Shown one piece after another: positions 44,505 to 53,041 of a DNA stretch of 64,000 nt; the stretch's first letter is position 1, and each line of letters starts with the position of its first letter. The notes under the pieces were generated by a model. The model had not been told where the DNA came from. It did no database searches and saw only the letters and a program-made list of their open reading frames with translations. This DNA is from an uncultured Mediterraneibacter sp. GTDB lineage: Bacteria > Bacillota > Clostridia > Lachnospirales > Lachnospiraceae. Made by a program: the position numbers and the translations under genes. The DNA lies in the NCBI RefSeq assembly GCF_944377805.1, contig NZ_CALWFZ010000001.1:124001-188000 (forward strand), written 5' to 3'.

Positions 44505-46589
44505 TCATCTCTGCATTCCGATGCTTTGTGCTGTCTGGCTGTTTCGCTGTGCGGCTTGATCATATGCCTCCTGATAAAGAACTTCCTGGGAATTGACCGC
44601 CTCTCCTTCACAGGGCACGGGGATATAGGCACCGTCCGGCCCCTCAGCTCTAGCCTTTTTATTATCGCTGAGCATAAGGTCGAACATCGCCTGAATCCTC
44701 TTTTTAATTGCCGGGTCGTACACCGGAGCCGCAACCTCCACGCGTTTTACTGTATTTCTTGTCATGAAATCAGCCGACGAAATATAATATTTTCTCTTCT
44801 CGCCGCATCCGAATATATAGATTCTTGAATGCTCCAGAAAACGCCCTACAATGCTGATAATGCGGATGTTTTCAGTCTCTCCTCTGATGCCGGGAATCAG
44901 GCAGCTGATTCCTCGAATAATCATGTCTATGCGGACTCCCGCACGGGATGCTTCCATCAGTTTATCAATAATTTTCTTATCCGTCAATGAGTTCAGTTTC
45001 AGACCGATATACGCGTCCTCCCCGCTCTTTTTATGCCGGATCTCTTCCTCAATCATATCGATCACGCGGTTCTGAAAGCACCTGGGCGCTACGAGCAGAT
45101 GATCGGATTCCTCTACTGTCTCACCTTTTGTAAGTGCCTGGAATACCTTTGCCGCCTCCATTCCGATCTGTTCATTAGCAGTCATAAGCGACAGATCTGT
45201 GTAGAGCCTTGCTGTCTTCTCATTATAGTTGCCCGTGCCAATCTGTGTAATGTACTGAATCCCTTCAGGTCCCTTCTTCGTGATCAGACACAGTTTGGAG
45301 TGTACTTTAAAACCCTCCAGACCGTAGATTATCTGACAGCCGGCCTTCTCAAGCATACGGGACCAGCGGATATTGTTCTCCTCGTCGAAACGCGCGCGCA
45401 GCTCCACGAGAACCACTACTTCTTTTCCGTTTTCAGCCGCCTCGCAGAGAGCCTCCACAATCTTACTCTGTTTTGCCAGACGGTACAGCGTCATCTTAAT
45501 CGAAATTACACTTTCATCCTCAGCAGCCTCGTTTAGCATGTGCAGGAAAGGACGAATCGACTCATATGGATAAGAGAGCAGCTTATCCCCTTCGCCAACC
45601 TGTTTTAAAATACTCTCGCCGTCACGGAACGAGGCTGATTTCTGCGGAACCCTTTTTTCGTAGAACAGTTCCGGGTTCATTCGGAGCAGATCCTGCAGCT
45701 TATAAACAAAAGACAGGTCAAGCGGAGCCTGGCTTCGGAACACCCGCTCCGACGACACATCCAGATAGCGGCACAGCGAGTCTACGACCGATCCATCGAT
45801 CTCTCTTGACATATCCAGACGGACCGGCGAGAGTTTCTTTCGCTCTTTCATCAGGTCTGCCATAAATTCACGGTAGTCCAGATCCTCGTCATAAAGGGCG
45901 TCAGCGTCAATATCCGCGTTTCTCACAACGCGGATCAGCGACTTCCCTATCACCTTATAGCCCTTGAACACCTTTCCGATATAGTGAAGAATCAGATCCT
46001 CCGAGAGAATATATCTTCCCTTTCCTCCCGGGATCTCAATCAGTCTCTCCAGCATATTATTCGTACATGGAATGATACCGATCCGCTCTTTGCCGCTTCT
46101 TGTCTCAAGAACTACTACCGCGTAGATCTCCTGGTTTCTCAGAAATGGGAAAGGCTGCCTTTTCCCCACAATAGTCGGCGAACTTAAGGGCATGATCTCA
46201 CGGTTAAAATACTGCTCTAAAAATTTCTTTTCATCAGACTTCGCAGTTTTGAAATCAATCAGGCGTATCCCGTATTCCGCCGCCTTATCCATCAAGTTCT
46301 TATAAGCGGCGTCTTTTCTTTTATTGAGATGTTTTACTTCTTTTAGTATCGCCCTGATCTGTTCCTCGGACGTCATTTTCGTCTTATTATCCCTGATCTT
46401 TTTGTTCAACAGCATCTGATCCTGAAGGGAACCGACTCTCACACGGAAAAATTCATCCAGATTGCTCTGATAAATGGAGACAAAATTCATGCGCTCACAG
46501 AGCGGTACATCACTTTTCTCCGCCTCTTCCAGTACTCTCTCGTTAAATTTCAGCCATGAAAGTTCTCTATTCATATAAATGTTTCCCAT
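44505..46589 (-). CDS. ppk1: Polyphosphate kinase 1
   Basis: Reversibly polymerises the gamma-phosphate of ATP into polyphosphate. Family blocks: N-terminal MNRELSWLKFNERVLEEA and NLDEFFRVRVGSL, the Arg/Lys-rich SIKMTLYRLAKQSKIVEAL, and the phosphohistidine in GLEGFKVHSKLCLIT. TQIGTGNYNEKTARLYTDLS and SSADFMTRNTVKRVEV contribute to the C-terminal active site. The 694-residue length is normal. AAAGGAG precedes the start. A strong minus-strand TATAAT about 40 bases upstream may be part of its promoter. Confidence 0.96.
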   Translation of the reverse strand: MGNIYMNRELSWLKFNERVLEEAEKSDVPLCERMNFVSIYQSNLDEFFRVRVGSLQDQMLLNKKIRDNKTKMTSEEQIRAILKEVKHLNKRKDAAYKNLMDKAAEYGIRLIDFKTAKSDEKKFLEQYFNREIMPLSSPTIVGKRQPFPFLRNQEIYAVVVLETRSGKERIGIIPCTNNMLERLIEIPGGKGRYILSEDLILHYIGKVFKGYKVIGKSLIRVVRNADIDADALYDEDLDYREFMADLMKERKKLSPVRLDMSREIDGSVVDSLCRYLDVSSERVFRSQAPLDLSFVYKLQDLLRMNPELFYEKRVPQKSASFRDGESILKQVGEGDKLLSYPYESIRPFLHMLNEAAEDESVISIKMTLYRLAKQSKIVEALCEAAENGKEVVVLVELRARFDEENNIRWSRMLEKAGCQIIYGLEGFKVHSKLCLITKKGPEGIQYITQIGTGNYNEKTARLYTDLSLMTANEQIGMEAAKVFQALTKGETVEESDHLLVAPRCFQNRVIDMIEEEIRHKKSGEDAYIGLKLNSLTDKKIIDKLMEASRAGVRIDMIIRGISCLIPGIRGETENIRIISIVGRFLEHSRIYIFGCGEKRKYYISSADFMTRNTVKRVEVAAPVYDPAIKKRIQAMFDLMLSDNKKARAEGPDGAYIPVPCEGEAVNSQEVLYQEAYDQAAQRNSQTAQSIGMQR

Positions 46590-46699
46590 ATCTTTCTCCT
46601 TTGCATCTGCCTGTTCATATATTCTATATTATAATAAAGTCATCGCAGATGGGATGAGAAAAATGTTAAATATAAGTAAAATTCCGGCTGATAAAATAT

Positions 46700-47824
46700 C
46701 TAAACGACAATTCGCCCAAGTCGCCCGCCCAGACGGCTCAATATCTCGTTTGTAATTGTTCCCGCCTCTTTTGCCACCTCCTCAGCTGTAATCCTGCTCT
46801 CTTTGGAACACCCGATAAACACTGCTTCGTCACCTGCCGCCGCGCCGGGCACATCCGTCACATCCAAAGTAAGCTGATCCATGCAGATACGCCCGATGAT
46901 CGGAACCCGTACTCCTCTCACAAGAGCATGCCCGCAGTTTGACAGACTGCGCGGTATTCCGTCCGCATACCCGATACCGGCAATCGCGATACGACGTCTG
47001 CTCTGTGCCGTATAAGTCAGCCCGTAACCGGCAGATTCCCCTTCCGGCAGCTCCTTTACACACCCGATCCTCGCCTTAAGAGCAAGCACCGGTTTTAACC
47101 GCATCTTTGCCATGACTTTATCCTTTTCCGAACTCATCACTCCGTACAGGGCGATCCCCGGCCTTGCCATGTCGAAAGAATATGCCGGATAGTTCAGGAT
47201 TCCATAACTTCCCTGAATATGTGATCTGAAACCTCGGATTCCTTTTCTGCGAAGTTCATCTGTCACCTGTGTAAATCTGCGGATCTGCTCTCTCGTATAC
47301 TCTTTGGCTTGCCTGGTAATCCCATCTGATACACAGAGATGAGAGAACACTCCCGTCACTCGAATCCCAGGCAGCGTCCACACTGATTCTATGAGCTCCA
47401 TTCTGTCAGATGGGATGCCAAGCCTGTGCATCCCCGTGTCCACCCCCGCATGAACGGCAATGTTTCCGCCAAATTCCGAGAGCACGCGGGCATAGTCAAT
47501 ATCCACCACTGTCTGGGTCAGCCCGTAGCGACGCAATTCAGGAAACGCATCGGGATGCGTATATCCGAGAATCAGGATCTCCCCTGTGATCCCCTCCTTT
47601 CGAAGACGGATTCCCTCCTCAGCCGATGCCACACAAAAATCAGTGACTCCGGCATCCTGAAGGATTCTGGATATCAGCACGTCCCCGTGTCCGTACGCGT
47701 TCGCTTTCACCGCCGGCATCAGAACACACGATCTTCCTGTAATTTTCTTGAGTTCTCCGATATTATGAAGCAGAGCCTTTTTCTCCACTTCAATCCAGGA
47801 CCTGTCTGTCCCGCGCATTCTCAT
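46700..47824 (-). CDS. Alanine/serine racemase of the van-type operon (VanT racemase domain as separate protein)
   Basis: PLP-dependent racemase of 374 residues. The Lys that binds PLP is in LMPAVKANAYGHGD (residue 40) and the catalytic Tyr is in AGIGYADGIPRSLSN. In VanC, VanE and VanG clusters this domain is the C-terminal half of VanT and makes D-Ser for the ligase; here it is its own gene. Its start overlaps the stop of the membrane acyltransferase as ATGA (47821-47824). It has its own AAAGGAGG, so this is an independent start and not a frameshift remnant. The second ATG at 47818 has better spacing. Specificity for Ala or Ser cannot be read with certainty. Confidence 0.88.
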   Translation of the reverse strand: MRMRGTDRSWIEVEKKALLHNIGELKKITGRSCVLMPAVKANAYGHGDVLISRILQDAGVTDFCVASAEEGIRLRKEGITGEILILGYTHPDAFPELRRYGLTQTVVDIDYARVLSEFGGNIAVHAGVDTGMHRLGIPSDRMELIESVWTLPGIRVTGVFSHLCVSDGITRQAKEYTREQIRRFTQVTDELRRKGIRGFRSHIQGSYGILNYPAYSFDMARPGIALYGVMSSEKDKVMAKMRLKPVLALKARIGCVKELPEGESAGYGLTYTAQSRRRIAIAGIGYADGIPRSLSNCGHALVRGVRVPIIGRICMDQLTLDVTDVPGAAAGDEAVFIGCSKESRITAEEVAKEAGTITNEILSRLGGRLGRIVV

Positions 47825-48870
47825 GCGCCTCCTTTCTGAATGAAAAGGCGTACTTTTCTAAGCTGGGATAATAAAAGATGCAAAAAGACCGACGCCGCAA
47901 AAGATAAAACAGTGACACTTAAAAATTGTATCAACGTATTCCCGACAAGCAGTTCCGTCAGCCCTGCCGCTCCCGCTGCCCCTCTCAGAAATATGAGTAC
48001 AGCCGGATGAATGATATACACAATCATGGATATATTTCTTGTCCAGACCGGAGCCTTTCCCTGAATTTTCAACAGAAGAGAGAAGAGAAAATACATCACC
48101 GGTATAAGGAAGATATACATGCTGTTGTGGCGCTGTATATCCAGTCTGTAGGACAGGTATCCCTCGATCAGCATCAGCGCCATGCTTATAATAAACCCGG
48201 CTGTCCTTCCTTCTCTTCTGTACCCTTCTCTCTTTCTGAGCATCGCTCCCATCATCAGATACATCGGAGCAAAAAAGATTCCGTTTCGGGTGTAACCGCT
48301 GATGGAAAAGATCAGGCCATATAGATGTTTTATCCCCGGGATCCAGTCAAAGGCACCGAACCAGGAATCACCTCCCACTCCGATCAGATAGAGAAGAAAT
48401 ACAAGAAGCACAACCCATTTTTCCTGGAATTTTCTAAGCAGTCCCACAACAAAAACAACTCCCAAAATTACCGCCGGGAAGTACCAGAGATGATAGAATG
48501 TTCCGTCAAAAAGCAGCATTTGAAGCAATTTCCCCGCGCTTCGCGGCATTCCTCCCGCATAGATATTGACCGGGAGATAGAGAAATATGCTTACCGCATA
48601 GAGTATCAGCGTCTTTTTCAGAAATCGGATGACTCTTTGCTCCCCTCCGGTTCTTCCTGTCAGAACCGGACCGAGAACAAAGTACCCTGTCGTCATCAGA
48701 AAAAACGGAACCGCAACTCTTCCCACACAATATGTAATAAGATAATCCATATCACTGCTTATTTTAGAAAAAGGACCGGTATGGATGGCGATTACCATAA
48801 CCGCAGCCAATATACGAAACCAGTCGATTCCCGCCTCCCCCGTCTTCTGAACGTATCTTTGCGCGCTCAT
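47821..48870 (-). CDS. Membrane acyltransferase-3 family protein (VanT membrane domain as separate protein)
   Basis: A 349-residue polytopic protein of the acyltransferase-3 family. The N-terminal motif is GIDWFRILAAVMVIAIHTGPF, followed by GRVAVPFFLMTTGYFVLGP and about ten hydrophobic helices. The same N-terminal half is found in VanT, where it is thought to help supply L-Ser. The longest frame begins at 49020, but the ATG at 48870 overlaps the VanXY stop as ATGA and begins the conserved region. It is joined to the racemase gene by another ATGA overlap. Confidence 0.87.
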   Translation of the reverse strand: MSAQRYVQKTGEAGIDWFRILAAVMVIAIHTGPFSKISSDMDYLITYCVGRVAVPFFLMTTGYFVLGPVLTGRTGGEQRVIRFLKKTLILYAVSIFLYLPVNIYAGGMPRSAGKLLQMLLFDGTFYHLWYFPAVILGVVFVVGLLRKFQEKWVVLLVFLLYLIGVGGDSWFGAFDWIPGIKHLYGLIFSISGYTRNGIFFAPMYLMMGAMLRKREGYRREGRTAGFIISMALMLIEGYLSYRLDIQRHNSMYIFLIPVMYFLFSLLLKIQGKAPVWTRNISMIVYIIHPAVLIFLRGAAGAAGLTELLVGNTLIQFLSVTVLSFAASVFLHLLLSQLRKVRLFIQKGGA

Positions 48871-49484
48871 CTGATCTTCCTCGCCGCATACCGGATTTCC
48901 GGATACCGGGAAAAGTCCCCAGCCGGATCCTCTCTCATACTGTCTGTATATTCCTCCAGAGACATCTTCTTCTCTGTCATAATCACAGCGTGGGGAGTTC
49001 CGACATAGCGGAAATGCCACGGTTCCTCACCGATCCCCGTGATGAATTCTTTTTCTTTAGAATAGCGCTGAATAAAACCGTAATGCGGAGCTCTCTCTCG
49101 GAATATCTGACAGATTCCCGTCTGCGGAAACTCAGGACAGATAAAATCAATGTCAGGAGCCTTTAATGCAAGATCAATGGCAAGCCCCGTCTCATGCTCG
49201 CTGCATGCCGGAAGCGCCACATATTTCCTGGCAAACGCCACTCCTTTCTCTGCCACCGTGTCTGTCCATATCTTCTTCTGCTCCCTGCGGGAACGCCATC
49301 CGCTTACCGGTATGATGGCGTCTCCGCCCCCAATATCTGACAGCAGCTTCCTAAGAGCAGACGCAGCTGTCCGTTCCATGAGGATATGAGGATAGTCTTT
49401 AAAAGGACGCGCAAGTTCACTTCTGTCCACCGGCCGGAAAATCGGGTGTTCCATATTTACGAGTGTAAGATATTTGTCAGTCAT
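48867..49484 (-). CDS. VanXY/VanY-type D,D-carboxypeptidase (peptidase M15)
   Basis: A 205-residue zinc peptidase of family M15B. Zinc ligands are in CSEHETGLAIDLAL (His and Asp of the SxHxxGxAxD signature) and in the second His of GEEPWHFRYVG, whose Glu is the catalytic base. GWRSRREQKKIW is a family block. It has no signal peptide or membrane helix, like cytoplasmic VanXY, which removes D-Ala-ended dipeptides and pentapeptide termini so that only the modified precursor remains. Four-base overlaps link it to the ligase before it and the acyltransferase after it. Confidence 0.9.
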   Translation of the reverse strand: MTDKYLTLVNMEHPIFRPVDRSELARPFKDYPHILMERTAASALRKLLSDIGGGDAIIPVSGWRSRREQKKIWTDTVAEKGVAFARKYVALPACSEHETGLAIDLALKAPDIDFICPEFPQTGICQIFRERAPHYGFIQRYSKEKEFITGIGEEPWHFRYVGTPHAVIMTEKKMSLEEYTDSMREDPAGDFSRYPEIRYAARKIR

Positions 49485-50566
49485 GCTCCCACCTCCAGTT
49501 CGATCAGCTGTTGAATCAGTTCTTTAAAAGAGATTCCCGTTTCCCTCATCATGCCGGGATAACGGCTGTGGGCGGTAAATCCCGGTATCGTATTAACTTC
49601 GTTGAAATAGATCTTCCCCTCAGGCGTCAGGAACATATCTATCCTGGCAAAATCCCGGCACTTAAGCGCCCGGTAAATCACAGCCGCCGTGTGCCGGATC
49701 TCCTCAGCTTTTTCATAGGGAATCCTGGCCGGCACATGGATGCCGGATGTCTTTAACGTATACTTCTCCTCATAATTGAAAAATCCTTCCGACAGCTCAA
49801 TCTCATCTACCTCGCCAACGATAAGTTCCTCATTTCCGAGGACGGCACACCCTACCTCAAAGCCATTGATCTGCTCTTCGAGTATCACTTCGGAATCGTG
49901 CCGGAAAGCATTTTCAATAGCAGCAAACAGTTCCTTCTCCCGGCACACTCTCGTAATACCAAATGACGATCCCGCCCTGACAGGCTTAACAAAAAGAGGA
50001 TACCCCAGTCTCCCGGCACAGACTCTTATCTCAGCCTCGTCATATGGTCTTGTAACCTGGACTGTATTTGCCACCGGCACTCCCGCCGCCGCTGCGACAC
50101 GGTGCGAAAACTCTTTGTCCATCCCCACAGACGAAGCCAGCACTCCGCATCCGATCACAGGAATGGCTGCAAGTTCTAAAAGTCCCTGCACAGTGCCGTC
50201 CTCTCCGTTCTTTCCATGCAGAACCGGAAAAGCCGCATCCAGCGGAATCGCATGGATCCCGTCTTCACCCTGGTAACAGATTCCATGTACCGTGCGGTCC
50301 GTTGATACCCACACCGGGGTACAGGCGCCGTCGCAGAGCCATTTATCCTCCGGTATGTTATCTATGTTGCCTTCATAGAGATACCACTGTCCTGTTTTTT
50401 TGCTGATCCCGATCATAACCCGTTCATAGAGATCGGTATTTATATTTTCTATTACCGCATGGGCTGACTGAAGCGACACCTCATACTCTGTAGAACATCC
50501 CCCGAAAAGTACTGCAATCCGCTTCTTTTCTTTATAACCTGCCTCTATTATCCTGATACCTTCCAT
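49481..50566 (-). CDS. vanG: VanG-type D-alanine--D-serine ligase
   Basis: ATP-grasp ligase that makes the depsi- or dipeptide end of peptidoglycan precursors. It has IAVLFGGCSTEYEVSLQSAHAV, FPVLHGKNGEDGTVQGLLELA, VKPVRAGSSFGITRV, INGFEVGCAVLG and FNEVNTIPGFTAHSRYP. These follow VanG of Enterococcus faecalis closely as I recall it. The specificity region FFNYEEKYTLKTSGIHVPAR has the EKY signature of the D-Ser group rather than that of VanA/VanB. GGAG nine bases before the ATG at 50566 sets the start. It is first in an operon with VanXY and split VanT genes. D-Ala-D-Ala activity is the main alternative. Confidence 0.87.
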   Translation of the reverse strand: MEGIRIIEAGYKEKKRIAVLFGGCSTEYEVSLQSAHAVIENINTDLYERVMIGISKKTGQWYLYEGNIDNIPEDKWLCDGACTPVWVSTDRTVHGICYQGEDGIHAIPLDAAFPVLHGKNGEDGTVQGLLELAAIPVIGCGVLASSVGMDKEFSHRVAAAAGVPVANTVQVTRPYDEAEIRVCAGRLGYPLFVKPVRAGSSFGITRVCREKELFAAIENAFRHDSEVILEEQINGFEVGCAVLGNEELIVGEVDEIELSEGFFNYEEKYTLKTSGIHVPARIPYEKAEEIRHTAAVIYRALKCRDFARIDMFLTPEGKIYFNEVNTIPGFTAHSRYPGMMRETGISFKELIQQLIELEVGA

Positions 50567-50595
50567 TTTCTTTCTCTCCTTCTTCATAAATGTCT

Positions 50596-50635
50596 GATAT
50601 GCCTTTTTGCATATCGGATCTTTATCGTTCGATAA
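50596..50635. promoter_or_regulatory. Two inverted repeats in the vanG leader
   Basis: TTATCG-tt-CGATAA (50622-50635) lies at the expected transcription start. GATATGC-cttttt-GCATATC (50596-50615) lies in the leader before the ribosome-binding site. The first could be an operator and the second a hairpin in the mRNA. Confidence 0.5.
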
Positions 50636-50639
50636 GAAA

Positions 50640-50682
50640 ATGATAACAGGATGGGATTAATGAATTTTAATGAAATTATGAT
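50640..50682 (-). promoter_or_regulatory. Predicted vanG promoter with 10-base-spaced direct repeats
   Basis: The minus-strand -10 is TATCAT (50640-50645). No good -35 is seen. Where it should be, the sequence TTAATGAA occurs twice in direct orientation at 50657-50664 and 50667-50674, and a weaker third copy (TTATGATG) begins at 50676. Direct repeats with a one-turn spacing replacing the -35 are typical of sites bound by OmpR/PhoB-type activators such as VanR. Confidence 0.5.
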
Positions 50683-50719
50683 GATTTGTCAGATGGATTT
50701 ATTAAGATTTTATTGAGAA

Positions 50720-50751
50720 CAGCGCTTTACCCCTGCCGGGATAAAGCGCTG
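50720..50751 (-). terminator. Terminator downstream of the symporter gene
   Basis: Perfect 10-base stem CAGCGCTTTA / TAAAGCGCTG around a 12-base loop, with TTCTC on the minus strand after it. It lies about 33 bases after the symporter stop. Confidence 0.75.
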
Positions 50752-50783
50752 CCGCTGAAGTCATATATTACTGTTTACAGAAA

Positions 50784-52001
50784 TCACAGATCGATCTTAA
50801 GATTCTGTTCCTTGATATTATGCCTGTTTGCATATCCTGAAAGGATCATTGTCAGGGCGCCATCTCCGGTAATATTGCAGGCTGTGCCAAAGCTGTCCTG
50901 AAGTGCAAAGATCGTAAGCATAAGAGCTGTTCCCGTCTCATCAAATCCCAGTACACCGGTAATCAGGCCAAGAGACGCCATCACAGTTCCGCCCGGAACT
51001 CCCGGCGCGCCGATAGCAAACACACCGAGAAGAACGCAGAAAAGAAGCATTGTTCCCAGATCCGGCATATGGCCGTACAGAATCTGAGACACTGTCATAA
51101 CAAAGAATACTTCCGTCAACACAGAACCGCACAGGTGGATATTGGCAAACAACGGAATACCAAAATCTACCATATCATCCCGAAGCGGCGGCTCCGATTT
51201 TTTTGCGCAGCGAAGAGCTACTGCCAGCGTCGCCGCCGAGGACATCGTACCGATCGCCGTAATATATGCCGGTCCGTAGTTTCTGATTACATCTAACGGA
51301 TTGCTTCTGGAATAAATACCGGCAACAATATAGAGCACCGCCATCCAGATGTAGTGTCCTACTATCACGATTAAAACAATCTGGATAAACACTGGGAGCT
51401 GTTTTGTAATCGTTCCTTCATATGACAGACCGCAGAATGTAAAACCGATAAATACCGGAAGAAGCGGAATCACCACTTTTTTAACAACCTCAAGCACGAT
51501 TTTCTGAAATTCCTCCAGCAGATTTGTCATTGTCACCGCATTAGTCCAGGTGCAGGCAAGTCCGAGAAGCACGGAAAGCACGAGCGCGCTCATGACAGAC
51601 ATAATCTCCGGGATCTCAAGCTGAAACACCACTTCGGGAAGCTCTTTTAACCCTTCTACTTCTGACACGATAGACAGATGAGGAATGATCCCGAATCCGG
51701 CCATCATGGACAGAACCGCTGCCAGAATAGACGACGCGTATGCACAGAAGAGCGCCACTCCAAGCATCCTTGAGGCATTGCGCCCGAGTCTTGTGATCGA
51801 AGGCGCAATAAATCCTATAACGATCAGCGGTACACAGAAATTAATCAGTTCCGACAGAATAAACCTGACAGTAACGACGATATTCATCACAATATCGCCC
51901 GCGGCTTTCATTGATTCCAGCCCAGCCAACTGTCCTACTATAATTCCGAGCACTACTCCTACCAGCAGTTTGAACGGAAGACTTGTAACTATTTTTTTCA
52001 T
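50784..52001 (-). CDS. Dicarboxylate/amino acid:cation symporter (DAACS family)
   Basis: A 405-residue glutamate-transporter homologue with about eight membrane helices and two hairpin loops. Visible marks are LINFCVPLIVIGFIAPSI, the serine-rich hairpin ITAIGTMSSAATLAVALRCA, PLFANIHLCGSVLTEVFFV, GAPGVPGGTVMASLGLI and the C-terminal LQDSFGTACNITGDGALTMIL. The ion is probably sodium or protons; the substrate could be glutamate, aspartate, a dicarboxylate or serine. A serine transporter of this family next to a D-Ser-making operon would make sense, but that is speculation. Confidence 0.9.
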   Translation of the reverse strand: MKKIVTSLPFKLLVGVVLGIIVGQLAGLESMKAAGDIVMNIVVTVRFILSELINFCVPLIVIGFIAPSITRLGRNASRMLGVALFCAYASSILAAVLSMMAGFGIIPHLSIVSEVEGLKELPEVVFQLEIPEIMSVMSALVLSVLLGLACTWTNAVTMTNLLEEFQKIVLEVVKKVVIPLLPVFIGFTFCGLSYEGTITKQLPVFIQIVLIVIVGHYIWMAVLYIVAGIYSRSNPLDVIRNYGPAYITAIGTMSSAATLAVALRCAKKSEPPLRDDMVDFGIPLFANIHLCGSVLTEVFFVMTVSQILYGHMPDLGTMLLFCVLLGVFAIGAPGVPGGTVMASLGLITGVLGFDETGTALMLTIFALQDSFGTACNITGDGALTMILSGYANRHNIKEQNLKIDL

Positions 52002-52080
52002 GTAAAATCCTCTCTTTTTTCATTTTCCAACCGTATTACATTTTTATCATGTGCCGGTCTTCTGGATAAAATACTGCTTT

Positions 52081-52120
52081 ATTATAATCGATTCAGGCCG
52101 CACTGACAAGAACTGTTCTT
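52081..52120 (-). promoter_or_regulatory. Predicted promoter of the symporter gene with overlapping palindrome
   Basis: On the minus strand TTGTCA (52104-52109), a 17-base spacer and perfect TATAAT (52081-52086). The perfect palindrome AAGAAC-t-GTTCTT (52108-52120) touches the upstream end of the -35 and may be an operator. Confidence 0.7.
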
Positions 52121-52140
52121 ACGAATTCAAATATGTTCTT

Positions 52141-52167
52141 TTGTAATCCGCCGCTCTGTGTTATGAT
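52141..52167 (+). promoter_or_regulatory. Predicted promoter of proB
   Basis: Extended -10 TGTTATGAT with TATGAT at 52162-52167, and TTGTAA (52141-52146) as a possible -35 with a short 15-base spacer. The leader contains a small hairpin, TGGCAT-tt-ATGCCA (52185-52198), and CGATC/GATCG pairing near 52210. There is no T-box. Confidence 0.45.
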
Positions 52168-52243
52168 AGCATAGGAAATTAATCTGGCATTTATGCCATA
52201 AAATACATACGATCACAGAAGATCGGGAATATGGGAGGAAATT

Positions 52244-53041
52244 ATGGGACTGTATGACAATCGAATCGTAGTCAAGGTTGGAACATCCACTCTTACAAAT
52301 GACACGGGAAAGAGTGATCTGCGCGCCACAGACCGGCTGGTGTGCACTCTGGCGGACATCCACAACATGGGACACGAGGTCATCCTCGTCTCCTCCGGCG
52401 CCATCGCTGTTGGAAGAAACAAACTGAATATGCACACCAAACCGGACAGCATGCGTATGAAACAGGCTGCGGCGGCTGTCGGGCAGTGCAGCCTGATGTA
52501 TCTCTATGATAAGTTTTTCGGTGACTATGACAAGACGGTAGCGCAGATTCTTCTAAACGCAGAAGACATCGAACAGGAGGAGAAGAAAGAGAACCTGACT
52601 AATACGTTCAATGCCCTTCTTGAGATGGGGGTCATTCCCATCGTAAATGAAAACGACTCTGTCAGCTACACAGAAATCGAATCCGAGGACAGACTCTTTG
52701 GAGACAATGACATGCTCTCCTCTGTAGTTGCAGTCCTGTGCCGCGCAAAACGTCTGGTCATCTTATCCGATATTGACGGATTCTATGACAGCGATCCCCG
52801 TCTGCACCCGAACGCAAAGCTGATCGAGCAGATCAATACCATCGACGAGAGCGTCTATTCCCTGGCGGGAGGCGCAGGATCCAGGCGGGGCACCGGCGGT
52901 ATGCGCACAAAGCTTCAGGCAGCGCAGCTGGCCACATCTCAGGGAATTGACACGATCGTCACAAACGGAAAACGCCCGGAAGCGCTCTATGATATTGTCA
53001 GGGGCGGAAAAGCGGGCACTCTGTTTCCCGGCAAACTCTAA
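52244..53041 (+). CDS. proB: Glutamate 5-kinase, short form without PUA domain
   Basis: First enzyme of proline synthesis; phosphorylates glutamate. Amino-acid kinase fold with RIVVKVGTSTLTND at the start, VILVSSGAIAVGR, PIVNENDSVSYTEIESEDRLFGDND and GTGGMRTKLQAAQLATSQG. At 265 residues it ends after the kinase domain and lacks the C-terminal PUA domain of the E. coli enzyme. GGAGG precedes the ATG. proA is not adjacent but about 32 kb to the left. Its stop codon overlaps the stop of the convergent ogt gene. Confidence 0.96.
   Translation: MGLYDNRIVVKVGTSTLTNDTGKSDLRATDRLVCTLADIHNMGHEVILVSSGAIAVGRNKLNMHTKPDSMRMKQAAAAVGQCSLMYLYDKFFGDYDKTVAQILLNAEDIEQEEKKENLTNTFNALLEMGVIPIVNENDSVSYTEIESEDRLFGDNDMLSSVVAVLCRAKRLVILSDIDGFYDSDPRLHPNAKLIEQINTIDESVYSLAGGAGSRRGTGGMRTKLQAAQLATSQGIDTIVTNGKRPEALYDIVRGGKAGTLFPGKL

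Noticed and set aside
47821..48870. The split VanT as a sequencing frameshift
   Set aside because: The racemase has its own strong ribosome-binding site, and the ATGA overlap has the same form as the two other junctions of the operon.
52168..52243. A T-box ahead of proB
   Set aside because: The leader is under 80 bases after the predicted -10 and lacks the T-box sequence and terminator. Only small hairpins are present.
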